The notes under the pieces are model-generated. The model worked only from the letters and a program-made list of their open reading frames with translations. It made no database searches and was not told where the DNA came from. Below, piece after piece: positions 23,404 to 35,345 of a stretch of 64,000 nt of DNA (its first letter is position 1; each line of letters opens with the position of its first letter). The DNA is from Forficula auricularia (Eukaryota > Arthropoda > Insecta > Dermaptera > Forficulidae): contig JALMQS010000099.1 in assembly GCA_024734495.1 (NCBI GenBank), positions 68,432,483-68,496,482 on the forward strand. The letters run 5' to 3'. Position numbers and translations under genes: made by a program.

Positions 23404-25560
23404 TAAAAAATAAACTGCAACGGATCGTTGCTAAACTTTATCCAAATTCATTTGAAATATTAATATGTTTGTTCCTTTATTATTAATCAGATATCACTTG
23501 CAATTTGTAGTTCATATTGAAATTAATTCAAAAATAATTCTCATTTAAGAGTCGAGGAATAACAATTCTACATTAGGTTTTTGACGTTTCGATATTATTG
23601 GTAACCATTGCTGAAGACATGGAGGAAACGACTTAAAATCAAAAATAACGATCGATTCTTATCTAATACTAGAGGAATAACCTTATTGAATTCCATTTTT
23701 GATGTTTTGACTATTAATGGAAACCTCTACTGAAAATGTAGAAGAATCGACTTAAAATCAAAAGACTAAATTCTTTTTGGCAAACAACTCCAAGCTTGAG
23801 TTGTTTGCCATAAAAGAATTTAGTCTTTTTGATTTTAAGTCGATTCTTCTACATTTTCAGTAGAGGTTTCCATTAATAGTCAAAACATCAAAAATGGAAT
23901 GCAATAAGGTTATTCCTCAAGTATTAGATAAGAATCAATCGCTATTTTTGGTTTAATGTCGATTTCTCTATGTCTTCAGCAATGGTTAGTAATAAAAACC
24001 GAAACGTCAAAAATCCAATATAGAATGATTATTCCTCAAGAACTAGATGAGAATCAATCGCTATTTTTGGTTTAAAGTCGATTTCTCTATGTATTCAGCA
24101 ATGGTTACTAATAAAAACCGAAACGTCAAAAATCCAATATAGAATGATTATTCCTCAAGTACTAGATGAGAATCAATCGCTATTTTTGGTTTAAAGTCGA
24201 TTTCTCTATGTCTTCAGCAATGGTTACTAATAAAAACCGAAACGTCAAAAATCCAATATAGAATGATTATTCCTCAAGAACTAGATGAGAATCAATCGCT
24301 ATTTTTGGTTTAAAGTCGATTTCTCTATGTCTTCAGCAATGGTTAGTAATAAAAACCGAAACGTCAAAAATCCAATATAGAATGATTATTCCTCAAGAAC
24401 TAGATGAGAATCAATCGCTATTTTTGGTTTAAAGTCGATTTCTCTATGTATTCAGCAATGGTTACTAATAAAAACCGAAACGTCAAAAATCCAATATAGA
24501 ATGATTATTCCTCAAGTACTAGATGAGAATCAATCGCTATTTTTGGTTTAAAGTCGATTTCTCATGTCTTCAGCAATGGTTACTAATAAAAACCGAAACG
24601 TCAAAAATCCAATATAGAATGATTATTCCTCAAGTACTAGATGAGAATCAATCGCTATTTTTGGTTTAAAGTCGATTTCTCTATGTCTTCAGCAATGGTT
24701 ACTAATAAAAACCGAAACGTCAAAAATCCAATATAGAATGATTATTCCTCAAGAACTAGATGAGAATCAATCAGCTATTTTTGGTTTAAAATCGATTTCT
24801 CTGTCTTCAGCAAAGGTAACGGATAAGAAAACAACGCAGTTGCTATGGTTACTCATAAAAATTCCTCCCAAATTTTTAGCATTTCACAGAGAGAAGCCTA
24901 TCCATTCTTACTTAAGCAAGGCTAAATGAACTATATTAAAACTTTCAAATGAATAAATTTTAAAGAATTTAAAAATTTAAAAAAAGTACCATCTTACTCT
25001 AGAGTAAAGTACTTTAAAATATAATTTTACTAAAAACTTTATTTAACCTTTTTTGTGGTCCCCAAGGTACTTAATTAGGATATTAAATTTCATCAAAATT
25101 GGTTAAGTCATTTTCAAGATATTTAGAAAAAACTAAAAAAGTACTGAAATAAAGTACTAATGTTTGTGGGCCGATATGTACCAAAAACTAATCAGCGCTT
25201 CATTTTGTTAAACTAATGGTAGGTTTTCAATTTCATTTCACTCGGTGCAACGGTGTGGAAAAAATCGTGGGCCAAAAAAGCGATAACATACATACATACA
25301 TCCATACATCCATCCATACATCCATCCATCCGCACGCACTAAAGAGAAAAAATCGCACTTTTTGGCCTCTCGACGAGACGCCATGTAATTTTTGGCAAAA
25401 CCGTCACGTGCTAATATTCAACCTAATTGAATACTACAATTTGTGACTTTAATTGAGTCCATGGGTTCCGTAGTCTTTACCTGAGGACCCTTTGAAGCCA
25501 CGCTTGCCCCGAGAGCGATTACAATACTTTACCCATGCTTTGCATTGGATAAAGTAAAAA
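23404..25560 (+). mobile_element. Satellite-bearing hairpin-ended element (family 2), copy B
   Basis: Same left end, right half and hairpin 3' end as 15630-17286, but with a longer array. About two units on the left run in the reverse orientation, then the dyad GGCAAACAACTCCAAGCTTG with AGTTGTTTGCC (about 23780-23810), then about eight direct units with a 119-base period (for example the same word at 24023 and 24142). Units are nearly identical, which indicates recent expansion or homogenisation. The array therefore folds back on itself at the dyad. Confidence 0.75.
23905..24800 (+). repeat. 119-bp tandem satellite array
   Basis: Near-identical direct repeats of a 119-base unit containing TTCCTCAAGTACTAGATGAG, TTTAAAGTCGATTTCTCTAT, CTTCAGCAATGGTTACTAAT and AAAAACCGAAACGTC. 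The last unit is shortened and runs into the right half of the element. There is no sign of spacers or a cas neighbourhood; it is a satellite inside a mobile element. Confidence 0.85.
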
Positions 25561-26044
25561 AAATTTGTATAAATATTTCTAATTCTGAAGCAGGTTTCAA
25601 ATTTAGTATTTCAAGGGCGCTTGTTTCTATCTGTGAAATCTAACTAAATAATTTATTTCTAAAAGAATATAAGCTTGATATTGGCTTGGCGAATAAATAT
25701 TTCAAACATTAGTATTAGAAATTAACGAAATTGATCTAATAATAGAGAAACAGATAGGTCAACTTTAATGTGTTAATAAATCCACCAGCTATGAAAAAGC
25801 GATTATTATGAATACGAACTTTCGAAACGTGAAATATTGTTTTCTAATTTACTATAAATTCGTATTTTGTTAGATAGAAAAATAATTAAATATGGTATTT
25901 GATTATTTAAATAATAAAAAATGATTTATTCACTTCTGCATAATGTTTAGGAACTACAATAGTTTAAAGGTTAAGTCTAATACCAAAGCAGTCATGTGAA
26001 TAGAGGAATCAATATACCATATAATTAAGTAATGGAGAGGGATT
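25561..26044. other. Non-coding stretch
   Basis: About 480 bases of AT-rich sequence between the satellite element and the Penelope-like fragment. Nothing recognised. Confidence 0.3.
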
Positions 26045-26615
26045 CAGCCAATGGGTAGCCTCTGCTGAATAAAAAACTCCAAATTATAGAAAACGTTTCG
26101 GCTTTAATTAAATAATGCCATCATCAGTTTCTAAGAGCTGAAAAAGCGATAGAGCACACATGTAAAATTACAATAAAAAATTTTTACAAAAAAATCCAAA
26201 CTTGTTAATTACAAAATTATATCTTACATTATTAGCGACACAATTAATTTTATAAATAAATTGTCCCCAGGCAGAGTTGTTGTGGATTTTATCATAATAT
26301 ATACAAAATTATATGAATTACAAAATGGTACATAAATCTTGGTGTGCTCTCACTTGATATGCGCAACGTCTCAAGTACAAATATAGCAAATTTCAATTTC
26401 ATTCAATTAATAATAATAATAATTATGAGGACATTGATCCAATTAGGATCACTGACCCCTCTCAAACATCTCTCAATTAAAAGATTTCTCAAAATAATTA
26501 ACAAACATTAAGAATAACAAAAATTCGAATTCAAAATGACAATATACAAAAATAAAAAATAAATTTTTTCCTTCTCTACCTTTTTACAATTCTTTCGCCC
26601 CTTTCTCAATGTTTA
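26045..26615 (-). mobile_element. Presumed 3' UTR and end of the Penelope-like element, with hammerhead-like module
   Basis: Downstream of the GIY-YIG frame. On the minus strand at about 26129-26089 it reads AACTGATGATGGCATTATTT and then AATTAAAGCCGAAACGTTTT: a full CTGATGA box, a GGC/GCC stem and GAAACGTT. About 40 bases later comes a small inverted repeat (TTCAGCAGAGGC...TTGGCTGAA) near 26050, where I place the 3' end. Boundary by inference only. Confidence 0.5.
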
Positions 26616-27135
26616 TTATACCTGGGCATCAGTATTTGTCAATATTAACAAGTAAGCATTGCTAAGCCCAATGCAATCAGTTTGAAAATTAAGAGCCCTT
26701 TGCCCATATGTCTTAATAAAGCATTTTTCGGCCAGCATACGCTTATAATTGTTCCCCAATCTCATCAAGATGACAGCATCATCAAACTCAAATCCATGGG
26801 AGGTGTCGATATGGTGTGTGCTCAGGGCTGTCGAAGCTTTTTTATTTATTACACTTAATTCATGCTCATGCGAGATGTTTGACCCACATAAACACTTGTA
26901 GGTTTCGGGCAATCGCGGCACTTAATTAAGTAAATCACATTATGTTGTTCGTGGGGTGGAGCTACATCCTTGTTATTAAATAAAAAGGACATATTACCAG
27001 TTGATGCCAAGGCCGTGCGTACATTATAGTTCTTAAATATTTTTTGAATTTTTTCGGACAACCCTGGCATATAGGTGAGAGAGAAAAATGGTCCATCTCT
27101 GAGAGGGGGTACAGATGGGGTAGGAGCAATAAGCT
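26616..27135 (-). pseudogene. Penelope-like element, GIY-YIG endonuclease region, frameshifted
   Basis: Upstream frame: FFSLTYMPGLSEKIQKIFKN, then RTALASTGNMSFLFNNKDV and HNVIYLIKCRDCPKPTSVYV ending in GQTSR. This is the region between reverse transcriptase and endonuclease plus the GIY-YIG module (paired tyrosines in VIYLIKC and VYVG, CxxC-like KCRDC). A frameshift near 26900 moves the rest to another frame: STALSTHHIDTSHGFEFDDA, then NNYKRMLAEKCFIKTYG, ending at the stop at 26616-26618. Penelope-like elements carry such an endonuclease after the RT. Here the element's own RT is missing (5' truncation), and the fragment abuts a different retrotransposon at about 27135. Confidence 0.75.
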
Positions 27136-28085
27136 GCTTCTCCCTTCTTCGTCGCCGTGAAGAGTGCTATTGTCGGCGTAACAATGAGTAGGGTTTGCTG
27201 TTTGATCAATAAGGTCGTTTATATAAATTAGGAAGAGTGTGGAGGAGATTACGGAGCCTTGAGGAACACCAGAGTTTGTGGAAAACGATTCAGATGATGT
27301 TCCATCCACCACAACTTTTATACTTCGGTTTGTCAGAAAGCTTTCTATCCATTTGCGAAGTGTTGGTGTGAATCCAAAGGCTGGCAGTTTGGCAAGAAGA
27401 TTTTTGTGCCAAACCTGGTCAAAAGCTTTGGAGATATCAAGGGCTACAGCGAGGGTTTCTTTTCCGGCCTCTAGAGTATTGTTCCAGGTGTGGGTGATAT
27501 AGGTTAAGATGTCGCCTGTAGAACGATTTTGTCTGAATCCATATTGCCTATCGTGAATTAATTTATTGTTTTCTAAGTGATGAAGGACGTGTTGGTTTAT
27601 GACTAATTCCATTATTTTGGAAAGAACAGAGGTAATCGAGATAGGCCTGTAATTAGAGATTTGTGAAGAGTCTCCTTTTTTAGGAATAGGTGTGACTCTG
27701 GCTATTTTCCAGCTTTTGGGGAATATGCCCGATTCCTAAGAGAGTTGGAATAGCTTGGATAAGATAGGGGCAAGTTCAGGGGCGCATTTTTTAATGAGAA
27801 TTGGTGGGATGTTATCCGGGCCAGCGGCGGATTTGGAATTTAATTTATTAATGGCTTTTATGATTATTTGGGGCCTGAAAATTATTTTTCCCATGAGGTT
27901 TGTTTGGGGGGTATAAGTGGGCGGGTTAAGCCCTTTCTCATCTAAAGTGGAGTTAGTTGCGAACTAGGAGGCTAGTGATTCGGCTTTTTCAGCGGGGGTC
28001 GTGGCTACTGAACCATTTGGGTGAAAGAGGGGCGGAAGTGAGGGAGACGCGAAATTTCTATTTATTGCCTTGTGGTGTGTGTGGT
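27136..28085 (-). pseudogene. Jockey-like non-LTR reverse transcriptase fragment
   Basis: One frame read through two stops gives SAAGPDNIPPILIKKCAPEL, ARVTPIPKKGDSSQISNYRP then ISITSVLSKIMELVINQHVL, GFRQNRSTGDILTYITH, AVALDISKAFDQVWHKNLL, SGVPQGSVISSTLFLIYIND and YADNSTLH. These are RT blocks 1-5 of a Jockey/CR1-type LINE. The catalytic YADD box reads YADN here. In-frame TAG codons occur near 27738 and 27968, so it is dead. The endonuclease upstream and everything after the YADN block are missing. At the 3' side it runs directly into Penelope-like sequence on the same strand. Confidence 0.85.
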
Positions 28086-28239
28086 TAAAATGCGGAATTC
28101 ATTTGTTTTCGGATTCAAATTAATTTTTAAATAATCGCAATAATTTTATATTGAGAAGATATGATTTGGCCAGGAAAATATTTGATTCATAAAATTTCGA
28201 ATTTGGTTGATGACTCAGATTTCAATAAAAATGTTCACC

Positions 28240-28920
28240 TTAATATACTAGGAACCACCATTTATCTAAAACCGCTTTTATTTTTGTAAAATGTTTACTT
28301 GTCTCAGAAAAAATTATTTATTTTTGAAATTTTAATCCTCTCTAGCTATTTAAATAGTCAGGCTCCTAAGTATAGATAATGAACTTTCATTTAGTAAATT
28401 AAAATATCAAAATGTTTCGTCATTAGAGTTTTTGAATATCTATAATATCTAAGCCCCTAGAGCAGGATTTATCTAACTTTCCACATAAATTTCACCATCA
28501 CTGCCTAACACTTTGAGGTAGACAAATTTATAAATGTCCTTTATTAAAAACATACAATGTAAAACAGAAAATTATAAAACAATTAATTATTAATAATTTA
28601 ATTTAATTTTGAACGAAATCGGTTCAGTACTTTTTGAGAAAATGGTCAAAAACCACCTGAACTGTTTAAAAAACGATGTTTTTTTGAAAGCATGAGATGG
28701 GTTTGAGAAAAGTTTAAAAAAAAAAGACATATGAAACGAAACACTGACTTGTGACATGGAAGTGGAAAATAAAATGTTTCTAAAACGGCCTTTCATAGAT
28801 GCTTTTCGGGGTTTTTGACGATTTTCTCAAAAAGTACCCAATCAGATTCTTCTTTTTCTTCAAGTGCCATATTCAATTCCGAGACTCGACGATTACTGTG
28901 GAGAGTATCCTCCCTATAAT
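28240..28920. repeat. Relic of the large-palindrome family
   Basis: The segment at 28560-28830 matches the centre of the 1.1 kb palindrome at 48392-49502 (ATTTTGAACGAAATC..., GAAAATGGTCAAAAACCACC, CACTGACTTGTGA, TTTTCGGGGTTTTTGAC). The part at 28380-28520 matches sequence at 49640-49800 in reverse, and 28850-28915 matches 49845-49915. Both loci therefore derive from one larger repeat, differently rearranged. Confidence 0.6.
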
Positions 28921-30590
28921 CAAACATCTAATTTACGAATATTAAAAATATTTTATTTTGAGATTTATTAATTTTTAAATATAATAATAAATGTCTTAAA
29001 ATTTAACAATAAATAAATTTCCCCCCAAATCTCCTACATTTAAAATTTTGCTAGCTTGTTCGCATTGCTCCTCCGCAGCCCTTTCGCCCACCCGCCCAGC
29101 AGGGGCGTTATCTATGCCGATGAGCAATCAAAATCACGATTTTAGCAGCCCATAGTGTTATTCTTTAGTATTTAGGTACTCTTAAATTTGTTTATTTCAT
29201 TGGTACAAGGCGAAAAGTTATGGTGCAACACATTTTAATCAGAATTTATTCTATTCCTACAAATAAGTGGAAATTGCGATACATATTGAATTTATTAATT
29301 TTGTATTTATTTTAGTGAATATGCATTTTTTCGTTTGTGCTCGAAAGCTGAAGCTTGAAATAAAGATAAAATTTATTGATCCAAACAGTTGTGTCAAATT
29401 TCAACTCATTAGCTACCGATAGATAACTACTCAAATAACATTTTTTTAACAGAAGGATTTTAAGCTAGAAAGCTCAAAATGTAATTAGTTTTTTATTTGT
29501 AAATACAAAAATTTTAGCACCAGAACTATAATAACTTACTATGTACTTACAGTGTTGAAATGTTATGGATATCTGAATCACAAAACACATACAGACAGCC
29601 AGACAGACAAATAATGTATTAAAAAGATTTTTCTTCACATTTCAATAATTTCTAAATACTATTATAAAATAGAAATATGTATACTATTTTTTATAACTTA
29701 ATTTATTAAAACTACTCAATTTTCAATTTAATCCTAACCACCCCTTATGATATTACTAGCATTTTCCAATTAATGTTATTATTCTGTCTTTGTTATTAAA
29801 ACTAAATTTAATTAAGTATCAGAACTCTTCACATATAATAAAGAAACGTGATAATCTTATGACGAAATAGAGATAAAGATAAGTCTGGTCATAGCTAGAG
29901 TGATCTTCCCTTGATAAATGCTATTTATTTACTCGATGAGTATGATTATCTTCGTATTTATTTGATGTATCATAAACATAAATTATTATAGTTTAAATAA
30001 ATAAATATGATTTTTCCACACTCTAGTCTATTTCAGATTAGGGATCGTTTGAGAAAATTCACTTGAAAGCCACAATCATAAATAGACGCATTTAGTTTAT
30101 ATACATAAATATCTAGTATAGTTCAACATCCAATATTAATTATCTACTAGTGGGCTCAGTTATGTTGAAATATAATATGAAAGTAAATAATTAAATTTAA
30201 AAACACATAACAATAAGATCATTTAAAGATCAAGAAAAGTAGGATAGACATTCTCGGGGTTTCAAAAGGCTGGTGAATGTAATTTAAAATTTTATTAAAA
30301 ATTTTAAATTAATATTTTTTTTTTAATTTTTAAGTTGTATGCTTTTACTGGCAATATGTTATTCTCTTAAGAATGTAGACATGTATAGACTTTGCTTCTC
30401 CAATGAAGTTAGAAATTCATGATTTATATATCTCAATTTTGTTAAAGGGGAATGGTGTAGGCTCTTGGCGAAACATATTTAAATAAAGTAAAGAAAATTT
30501 TAAAAACTTATTAAATTTTCTTTACTTTATTTTTCTATCTAAGTTTATATATCACCATGAGATACACGCAACATTACTGAAATTATGCAA
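28921..30590. other. Non-coding stretch
   Basis: No gene. A degenerate dispersed-repeat segment lies at about 29450-29650 (AGCTAGAAAGCT, CAGACAGCCAGACAGAC). A hairpin with ATAAAGTAAAGAAAATTT arms lies at about 30493-30530. Confidence 0.3.
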
Positions 30591-30591
30591 A

Positions 30592-31181
30592 ATAAGCTGA
30601 CGTGTTCTGATGTGGCCATCCACTTGACTTTACCATACAATCTGCCCCCTCACTTATATTTAATATTTAATAAAATTATTTATAATCATGTAGGAGAGGG
30701 GGTTAGTTTTTGCATTTTTAGACTTCTGGGGTCCCACTGATTATGTATACAAAATTTGATTGAGTTTGCTCAAATGGCCTAGATTTTTAATTTTTAACCC
30801 CCCTCCACCCCCTTAATTTTGGGTCGATATGCACCAAAATCTAATCAGCTCTTAATATCAATGGATCAAAACTACGTGTGAAATTTGGTTTCGATATTCA
30901 CACTAGTTTTTGAGCTAACTCGTCCACAAAAATTTGGTAACGCACAGACTAACTAACTAACAGACATTTTGACAAAACAATTATTATCTCGAAAAATATA
31001 ATTTTTTCGATGTTCACTTATTAGGGCTTTTTTGTAGAGAAAAATGCCATGGTTTCGCTCAATTTTTTTAATCAAAATAGTTTCACCCGTTTATGAGATA
31101 TTTTGAAAAAAAGAAGAAGGAAAAAAACACTTTTTTCATGCACGATTACAATACTTGACCATACCCTGTATGTTAAAGTAA
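30592..31181 (+). mobile_element. Hairpin-ended repeat family 1, copy C
   Basis: It begins AAATAAGCTGACGTGTTCTG, shared with copy D at 44165, with CTTGACTTTACCATACA near the 5' end. It has a single C-tract unit, the common 3' half and the 3' end GATTACAATACTTGACCATA then CCCTGTATGTTAAAGTAA. The 5' TTTACCATACA is the inverted counterpart of the 3' TGTATGGTAAA, so the ends form a short terminal inverted repeat as well as a 3' hairpin. Confidence 0.65.
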
Positions 31182-31952
31182 TATGCAAAGGGGCCGTCCA
31201 TAAAATATGTCATACTAAATGCAGGCATTTTCCCACCCCCTTCATCCTTGTCACATTTATTTAGATCCACTAGCTATAATTACCCCAGCCCTTTGCTTAA
31301 AGTGAAAAATCAATGATGATTTTTAAAAATTTCAGTAAAACAACTATAAAAGTATATTCATAGAAATTATATTTATATAAAAGAAAAATAGCTTTTATGA
31401 GTAAGCCTACATAGGGTCTATAAATGTAATTGGATCCCAACTAAGAACTAACTGCTTAACTAGCGCTATGATGAACCATTGCTTTGAACTGCCAAGAGCT
31501 TGAATATAAAAATAAGAGAGTAGACGACGAGAGCCTTTAAGAATATAAAGAATTTCCCTATATAGGAATTAAAATAACTTGGAAAGAAAGAAGTAAAACA
31601 AAAATTATAATAGGTTTAAATAAAACGGAATTTAATCCGAATAAAATTTTATTTTACTCCTATCAATTAGTCTAGGAAAAAGAACAAAAAAATGATAGTC
31701 CATTTACTCGCTTATATTAATTATATAATAGAAAATAAAAATATAGAATATAATAATCAATAAAACTTTATTTATCATAAGAATACGTATATCATATAAA
31801 TCCTCCCTCTCGAAAAACTGAACAAAGATAAACTTAGCTTAGAAATAGAATAGGTCAAGAAACTGTTGCCTTTTTAAGATTAGATTTTAAAATAAGATTA
31901 AAAATAATAACACGTAAGTGAAGGAGAAAGAATTGAAGCTAGAATAATAATG
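31182..31952. other. Non-coding stretch
   Basis: AT-rich spacer; a GGGGCCGTCCATAAAATATG word near 31191 looks like a decayed transposon end. No gene is supported. Confidence 0.3.
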
Positions 31953-32806
31953 GATCATATAAAAAGTCTCCGCGGTTTTTCGCCCCTAGAGTGTGTTGAT
32001 GCCTATATATCGGGCAACACTCACCCAATTGTCTCAAACGAACATGTGCTGAAAAGGTGACATTGGAGGTTAGATTATTTGAGAAGATAGTTTTCTAATT
32101 CGTTGCTCGTGTAAAAAGTTATATTGATTTGAAAATGAGTAAAATATCTGAAGAAATACGCTATGTGATGATTTTTTACTATAAAAAAAGGTAGAAATCC
32201 TGCAAAACATGACGAAAAATTTATGAAGTGTACGGTGAGTGAATGAAGGACCCAGTAGTGGTTTGCTCGATTCCGTTCCGGAAATTTCGATGTCAAAGTT
32301 GCACCTCGCTCTGGTTGGCCGCCAGTCAAAGAAGTCGATGAAATTTTGCAACTGGTGGAGCAATACCTCCAAGCTGTCAGGAAATAGCGGAGGCACTAAA
32401 CATCAGCCACATGACAGTTTGGAATCATTTGAAAAGAGCAGACTACAAAAAGAAGCTCGACGTTTGGGTGACACACAAATTGACGGAACTTGATTGGGAG
32501 GTTTTGATGGATCCACTGTATAGCCCGGACCTTGCTCCGTCTGACTACCATTTGTTTCGGTCTCTGCAAAACTCTCTTGATGGTAAAAAATTGTCCGAGC
32601 AAAACTCCGCTGAAAATCACTTGGCCAAGTTTTTCAACGATAAACCACAGAAGTTCTACACCGATGGAATTATGAAGCTACCCAAAAAAATGGCAAAAGG
32701 TCATAGATAATAATGGTCAATATGTACTTGATTAAAATTGATTTTCAATAAAGAAATTGTTTGTTTAAAAATGTACCAAAAAACCGCGGAGACTTTTTAT
32801 ATGATC
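31953..32806 (+). mobile_element. mariner element with intact 28-bp inverted ends, internally deleted
   Basis: GATCATATAAAAAGTCTCCG at the left end continues with CGGTTTTT and is matched perfectly at the right end (32779-32806). The 854-base length is well below the usual 1.3 kb of mariners. The true end may be a few bases inside, at a TA. Poly(A) signal-like AATAAAG lies before the right end. Confidence 0.85.
32135..32709 (+). pseudogene. mariner transposase, frameshifted and missing the catalytic core
   Basis: It starts ATG at 32135 (MSKISEEIRYVMIFYYKK). After a frameshift it continues WFARFRSGNFDVKVAPRSGW and EVDEILQLVEQ, the helix-turn-helix DNA-binding half. After another shift, MTVWNHLKRADYKKKLDVWV leads to THKLTE. 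That joins directly to LDWEVLMDPLYSPDLAPSDY and HLFRSLQNSL, which holds the last catalytic Asp of the D,D34D triad. The middle of the protein with the first two Asp residues is deleted. The element could move only with transposase supplied in trans. Confidence 0.85.
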
Positions 32807-33052
32807 TATTAAATAACGATTTCTTTGTAATGTATGTACTTGTTGTGTGCCTTGTTATATGGAAATTGTATAAAAACTAAAGATTTTGTAAATTTCTATC
32901 TATTACTTTGCTCGATTGTCAAGGCTGGGGCGTGTGGACAATTAACAAGTGATAAGTGGAGTTTGCAGGCGCGATCTACCATGCTAGCAATTAGATGCAG
33001 AACCAGCGCCAGCGGCTAAGTATATTAATGTATGAATGGTGATGGATTAATG

Positions 33053-33253
33053 CAGTGGTTCTCAAACATTCGTCAAAGTCTTGGCACACGTGAAAGGTGA
33101 AGTCCAACAAAAATCGTAGCCGCACTATTAACAAAATGCTAATAAATATATAACTATAAAATCAGTTTAATATAATATTCCCACACATATTTCCTTGGGA
33201 TTTTCTAGGGCGCACCTAGGAATGTCACCGAGCACACCCTTTGAGAACTACTG
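33053..33253. mobile_element. hAT MITE with perfect 8-bp target duplication
   Basis: Ends CAGTGGTTCTCAAAC and its counterpart TTTGAGAACTACTG; GATTAATG at 33045-33052 and 33254-33261. The 201-base interior is non-coding. A diverged relative in the opposite orientation is at 20527-20710. Exact duplication suggests recent insertion. Confidence 0.85.
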
Positions 33254-33359
33254 GATTAATGAAATGTAAAAGCGGAGATCAAGTTTTACCTAGTAAGCCA
33301 GGACTATTTTATCTCTGTGTAACCGTATTTTAAGCTTTGGTGAAGACAGATATCTATAA

Positions 33360-33860
33360 TATATCTATTAAAAATCAGGTCGGTTTTTCATAAATTTCAC
33401 CCCTTCATTTCGGACCCCAAAGAAGGGAAAGTTTCGGTTTTTCAATTTTCTCCTTTATTAATTTACCAAGCTTTACCAGTATACCAAATTTCAGCATTCT
33501 AGCTTGATTGTATTTTCACTATATGTTAATTAAGCTTATAATAAATTTCACCGCTTCATTTTAGGTCCTGAAAAAGGGAAATTTTCACTTTTTCGATTTT
33601 TTCCTTTAATTGTGGTCCAAACTCTACCAGTATGCCAAATTTCAGAATTCATAGTATCACCTAAAGTACTTTAGGCTTTTGATATGTGAGTCATCAGTGT
33701 TAAAAATGACACTTTTCAGAGCTTAATAACTCAAGAACTATAATAGATTTATTCATGAAATTTGGGATTATAGGTGTTCCAGTGTGTCTTATTAGAAATA
33801 CAAAATTTCAAGTGTGTAGTTCTAACAGTTTTTGAGTTATGGAGGGTCGAAAGTAGCTCG
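33360..33860 (+). repeat. Two direct repeats of about 160 bp period
   Basis: AAATTTCACC-CTTCATTT-type sequence followed by AAGGGAAA, TTTTTC-ATTTTCTCCTTTAAT, CTACCAGTAT-CCAAATTTCAG occurs at about 33390-33510 and 33542-33645. The following 200 bases (CTCAAGAACTATAATAG, AGTTCTAACAGTTTTTGAG) read like the body of the same non-coding element. I cannot assign a family. Confidence 0.45.
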
Positions 33861-34744
33861 AAATGGTTCGTGTAAATATACATCACATGGCTGGTGGGTT
33901 TCCAGTTTTTCCGAACTTGACTGACACACTGCCATGTGTCTAGATTCCAAATCAATTGAAGAATCTAAGCGGATTTGGGCCTTGTAGAAGGTGTCAAAAA
34001 TCGCATGGATCTAAATAAGAAGCAAATCTTCCTCCCTGTAGATTTCGCCACAGAGGAGATGTGTTCATTCCAAGACAGATCAGATAGAGAGACTGACACA
34101 CATCTTCAGGGTATTCATCAGGGCATTTTCGTTAAAACTACTTGACGAAAGTATTGCTTTAATTTAATTTATTCATTTTCAAAAATTAATTTAAATTTAT
34201 ATACTGATTAGAAAATTAACAAATAATCTTTTTATTTTTGAATTTCAGTTATGTATAATTTATAGATTGACTCAAATGAATTATTCAATGAAATTTTTAT
34301 TATTTTATTTAAATTCTTAAATTGAGTGTCTTATTTGTAAAAAAAAAAAAAAAAGAAATAAATGAATGTCATATGAAATGTACCACAGTTGATTTAATAA
34401 ATGTTTATTATTTCCGAAAATTAATACCTATTATGCTAAAGAGACAAACTACTTTATATTATATATATTATACAAGTTTTAATTAACGCTTTCATGGTCA
34501 GTTTTCATGCGAGTTTTTACCCCCAAAGGGTATAGTTGAGAAAATAACCGAAAACCCTCGTTCTCAAGAGTTATTAAAATTAATTATTGTGACTACGATT
34601 ATGTATGTATAATATATGTGTATGGTCAAGGCCGCTTTGCTAATAAAACTAGCTATCATAGACAGATCTTATATACAGTGGGTGTAGGACATATAATGAA
34701 AGACTCGTTCCCTATTAGATTCTTCATTTTATTTTTCTAGCACT

Positions 34745-35345
34745 GCTGACTAATTATGATTAACACCACCACAAAGAGAAAATTAAAAAAAATCAACTGG
34801 TGTATTCACCACACGACTTTCACATTTTCAATTATTTGAAATCATCGCGACACTACTAATTTACACCCCCTTTTTCCTTTATTTTAATCGGATTAAAAAT
34901 TTGACAAACTAATAACTCACGACACTTGATAAATACACTAATTTTTAAAAAATCTATTTTTGAGAAAATCAAAAAAAAAAAATATTTCATATAAATGTCC
35001 TCTTCAGGTTTTTCGACCAAAAGCTTGCTGTACTACTTCTAGCCTATATCTAGCTTAAGTTTCGAATTTCGTATCTCTGAGACTTATGGTTGCGAAAAGC
35101 AGGGGGGGGTACATACGTACGCACTGACCAATGTATTTTTGGCCCCTTTTTGGCCTCTGCGGACGATAATTTCCGGTTTTATGTCCTAAATCAGATTTCC
35201 AACTATTAAGGGCATCGATTCCTTCCACCTAGAAGTTACAAAATTAAATTACCTTTTTTCATCTCTGAGATACAAGCTCTCAAAGAGTCAGGACCCAGAC
35301 AGGCCATCGCAATACTTCCCTATTATAATATAGGAATATAAATGT
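34745..35345 (+). mobile_element. Hairpin-ended repeat family 3, copy b
   Basis: It begins near CACCACACGACTTTCAC and ends CCATCGCAATACTTCC followed by an AT-rich hairpin (CTATTATAATATAGGAA). Internally it shares TTTCGACCAAAAGCTTGCTG and CTGAGACTTATGGTTGC with the copies at 10340, 42420 and 53905. It is non-coding. Confidence 0.55.

Noticed and set aside
23905..24800. Regular repeats that could be mistaken for a CRISPR array
   Set aside because: The 119-base units are contiguous tandem copies with no variable spacers, in a eukaryotic transposon-rich context, and occur as part of a dispersed element.
24738..24929. Open frame of 63 codons at the end of the satellite array
   Set aside because: It starts in satellite units and runs into the element's non-coding right half, and the equivalent place in the 15630 copy is not conserved as protein.
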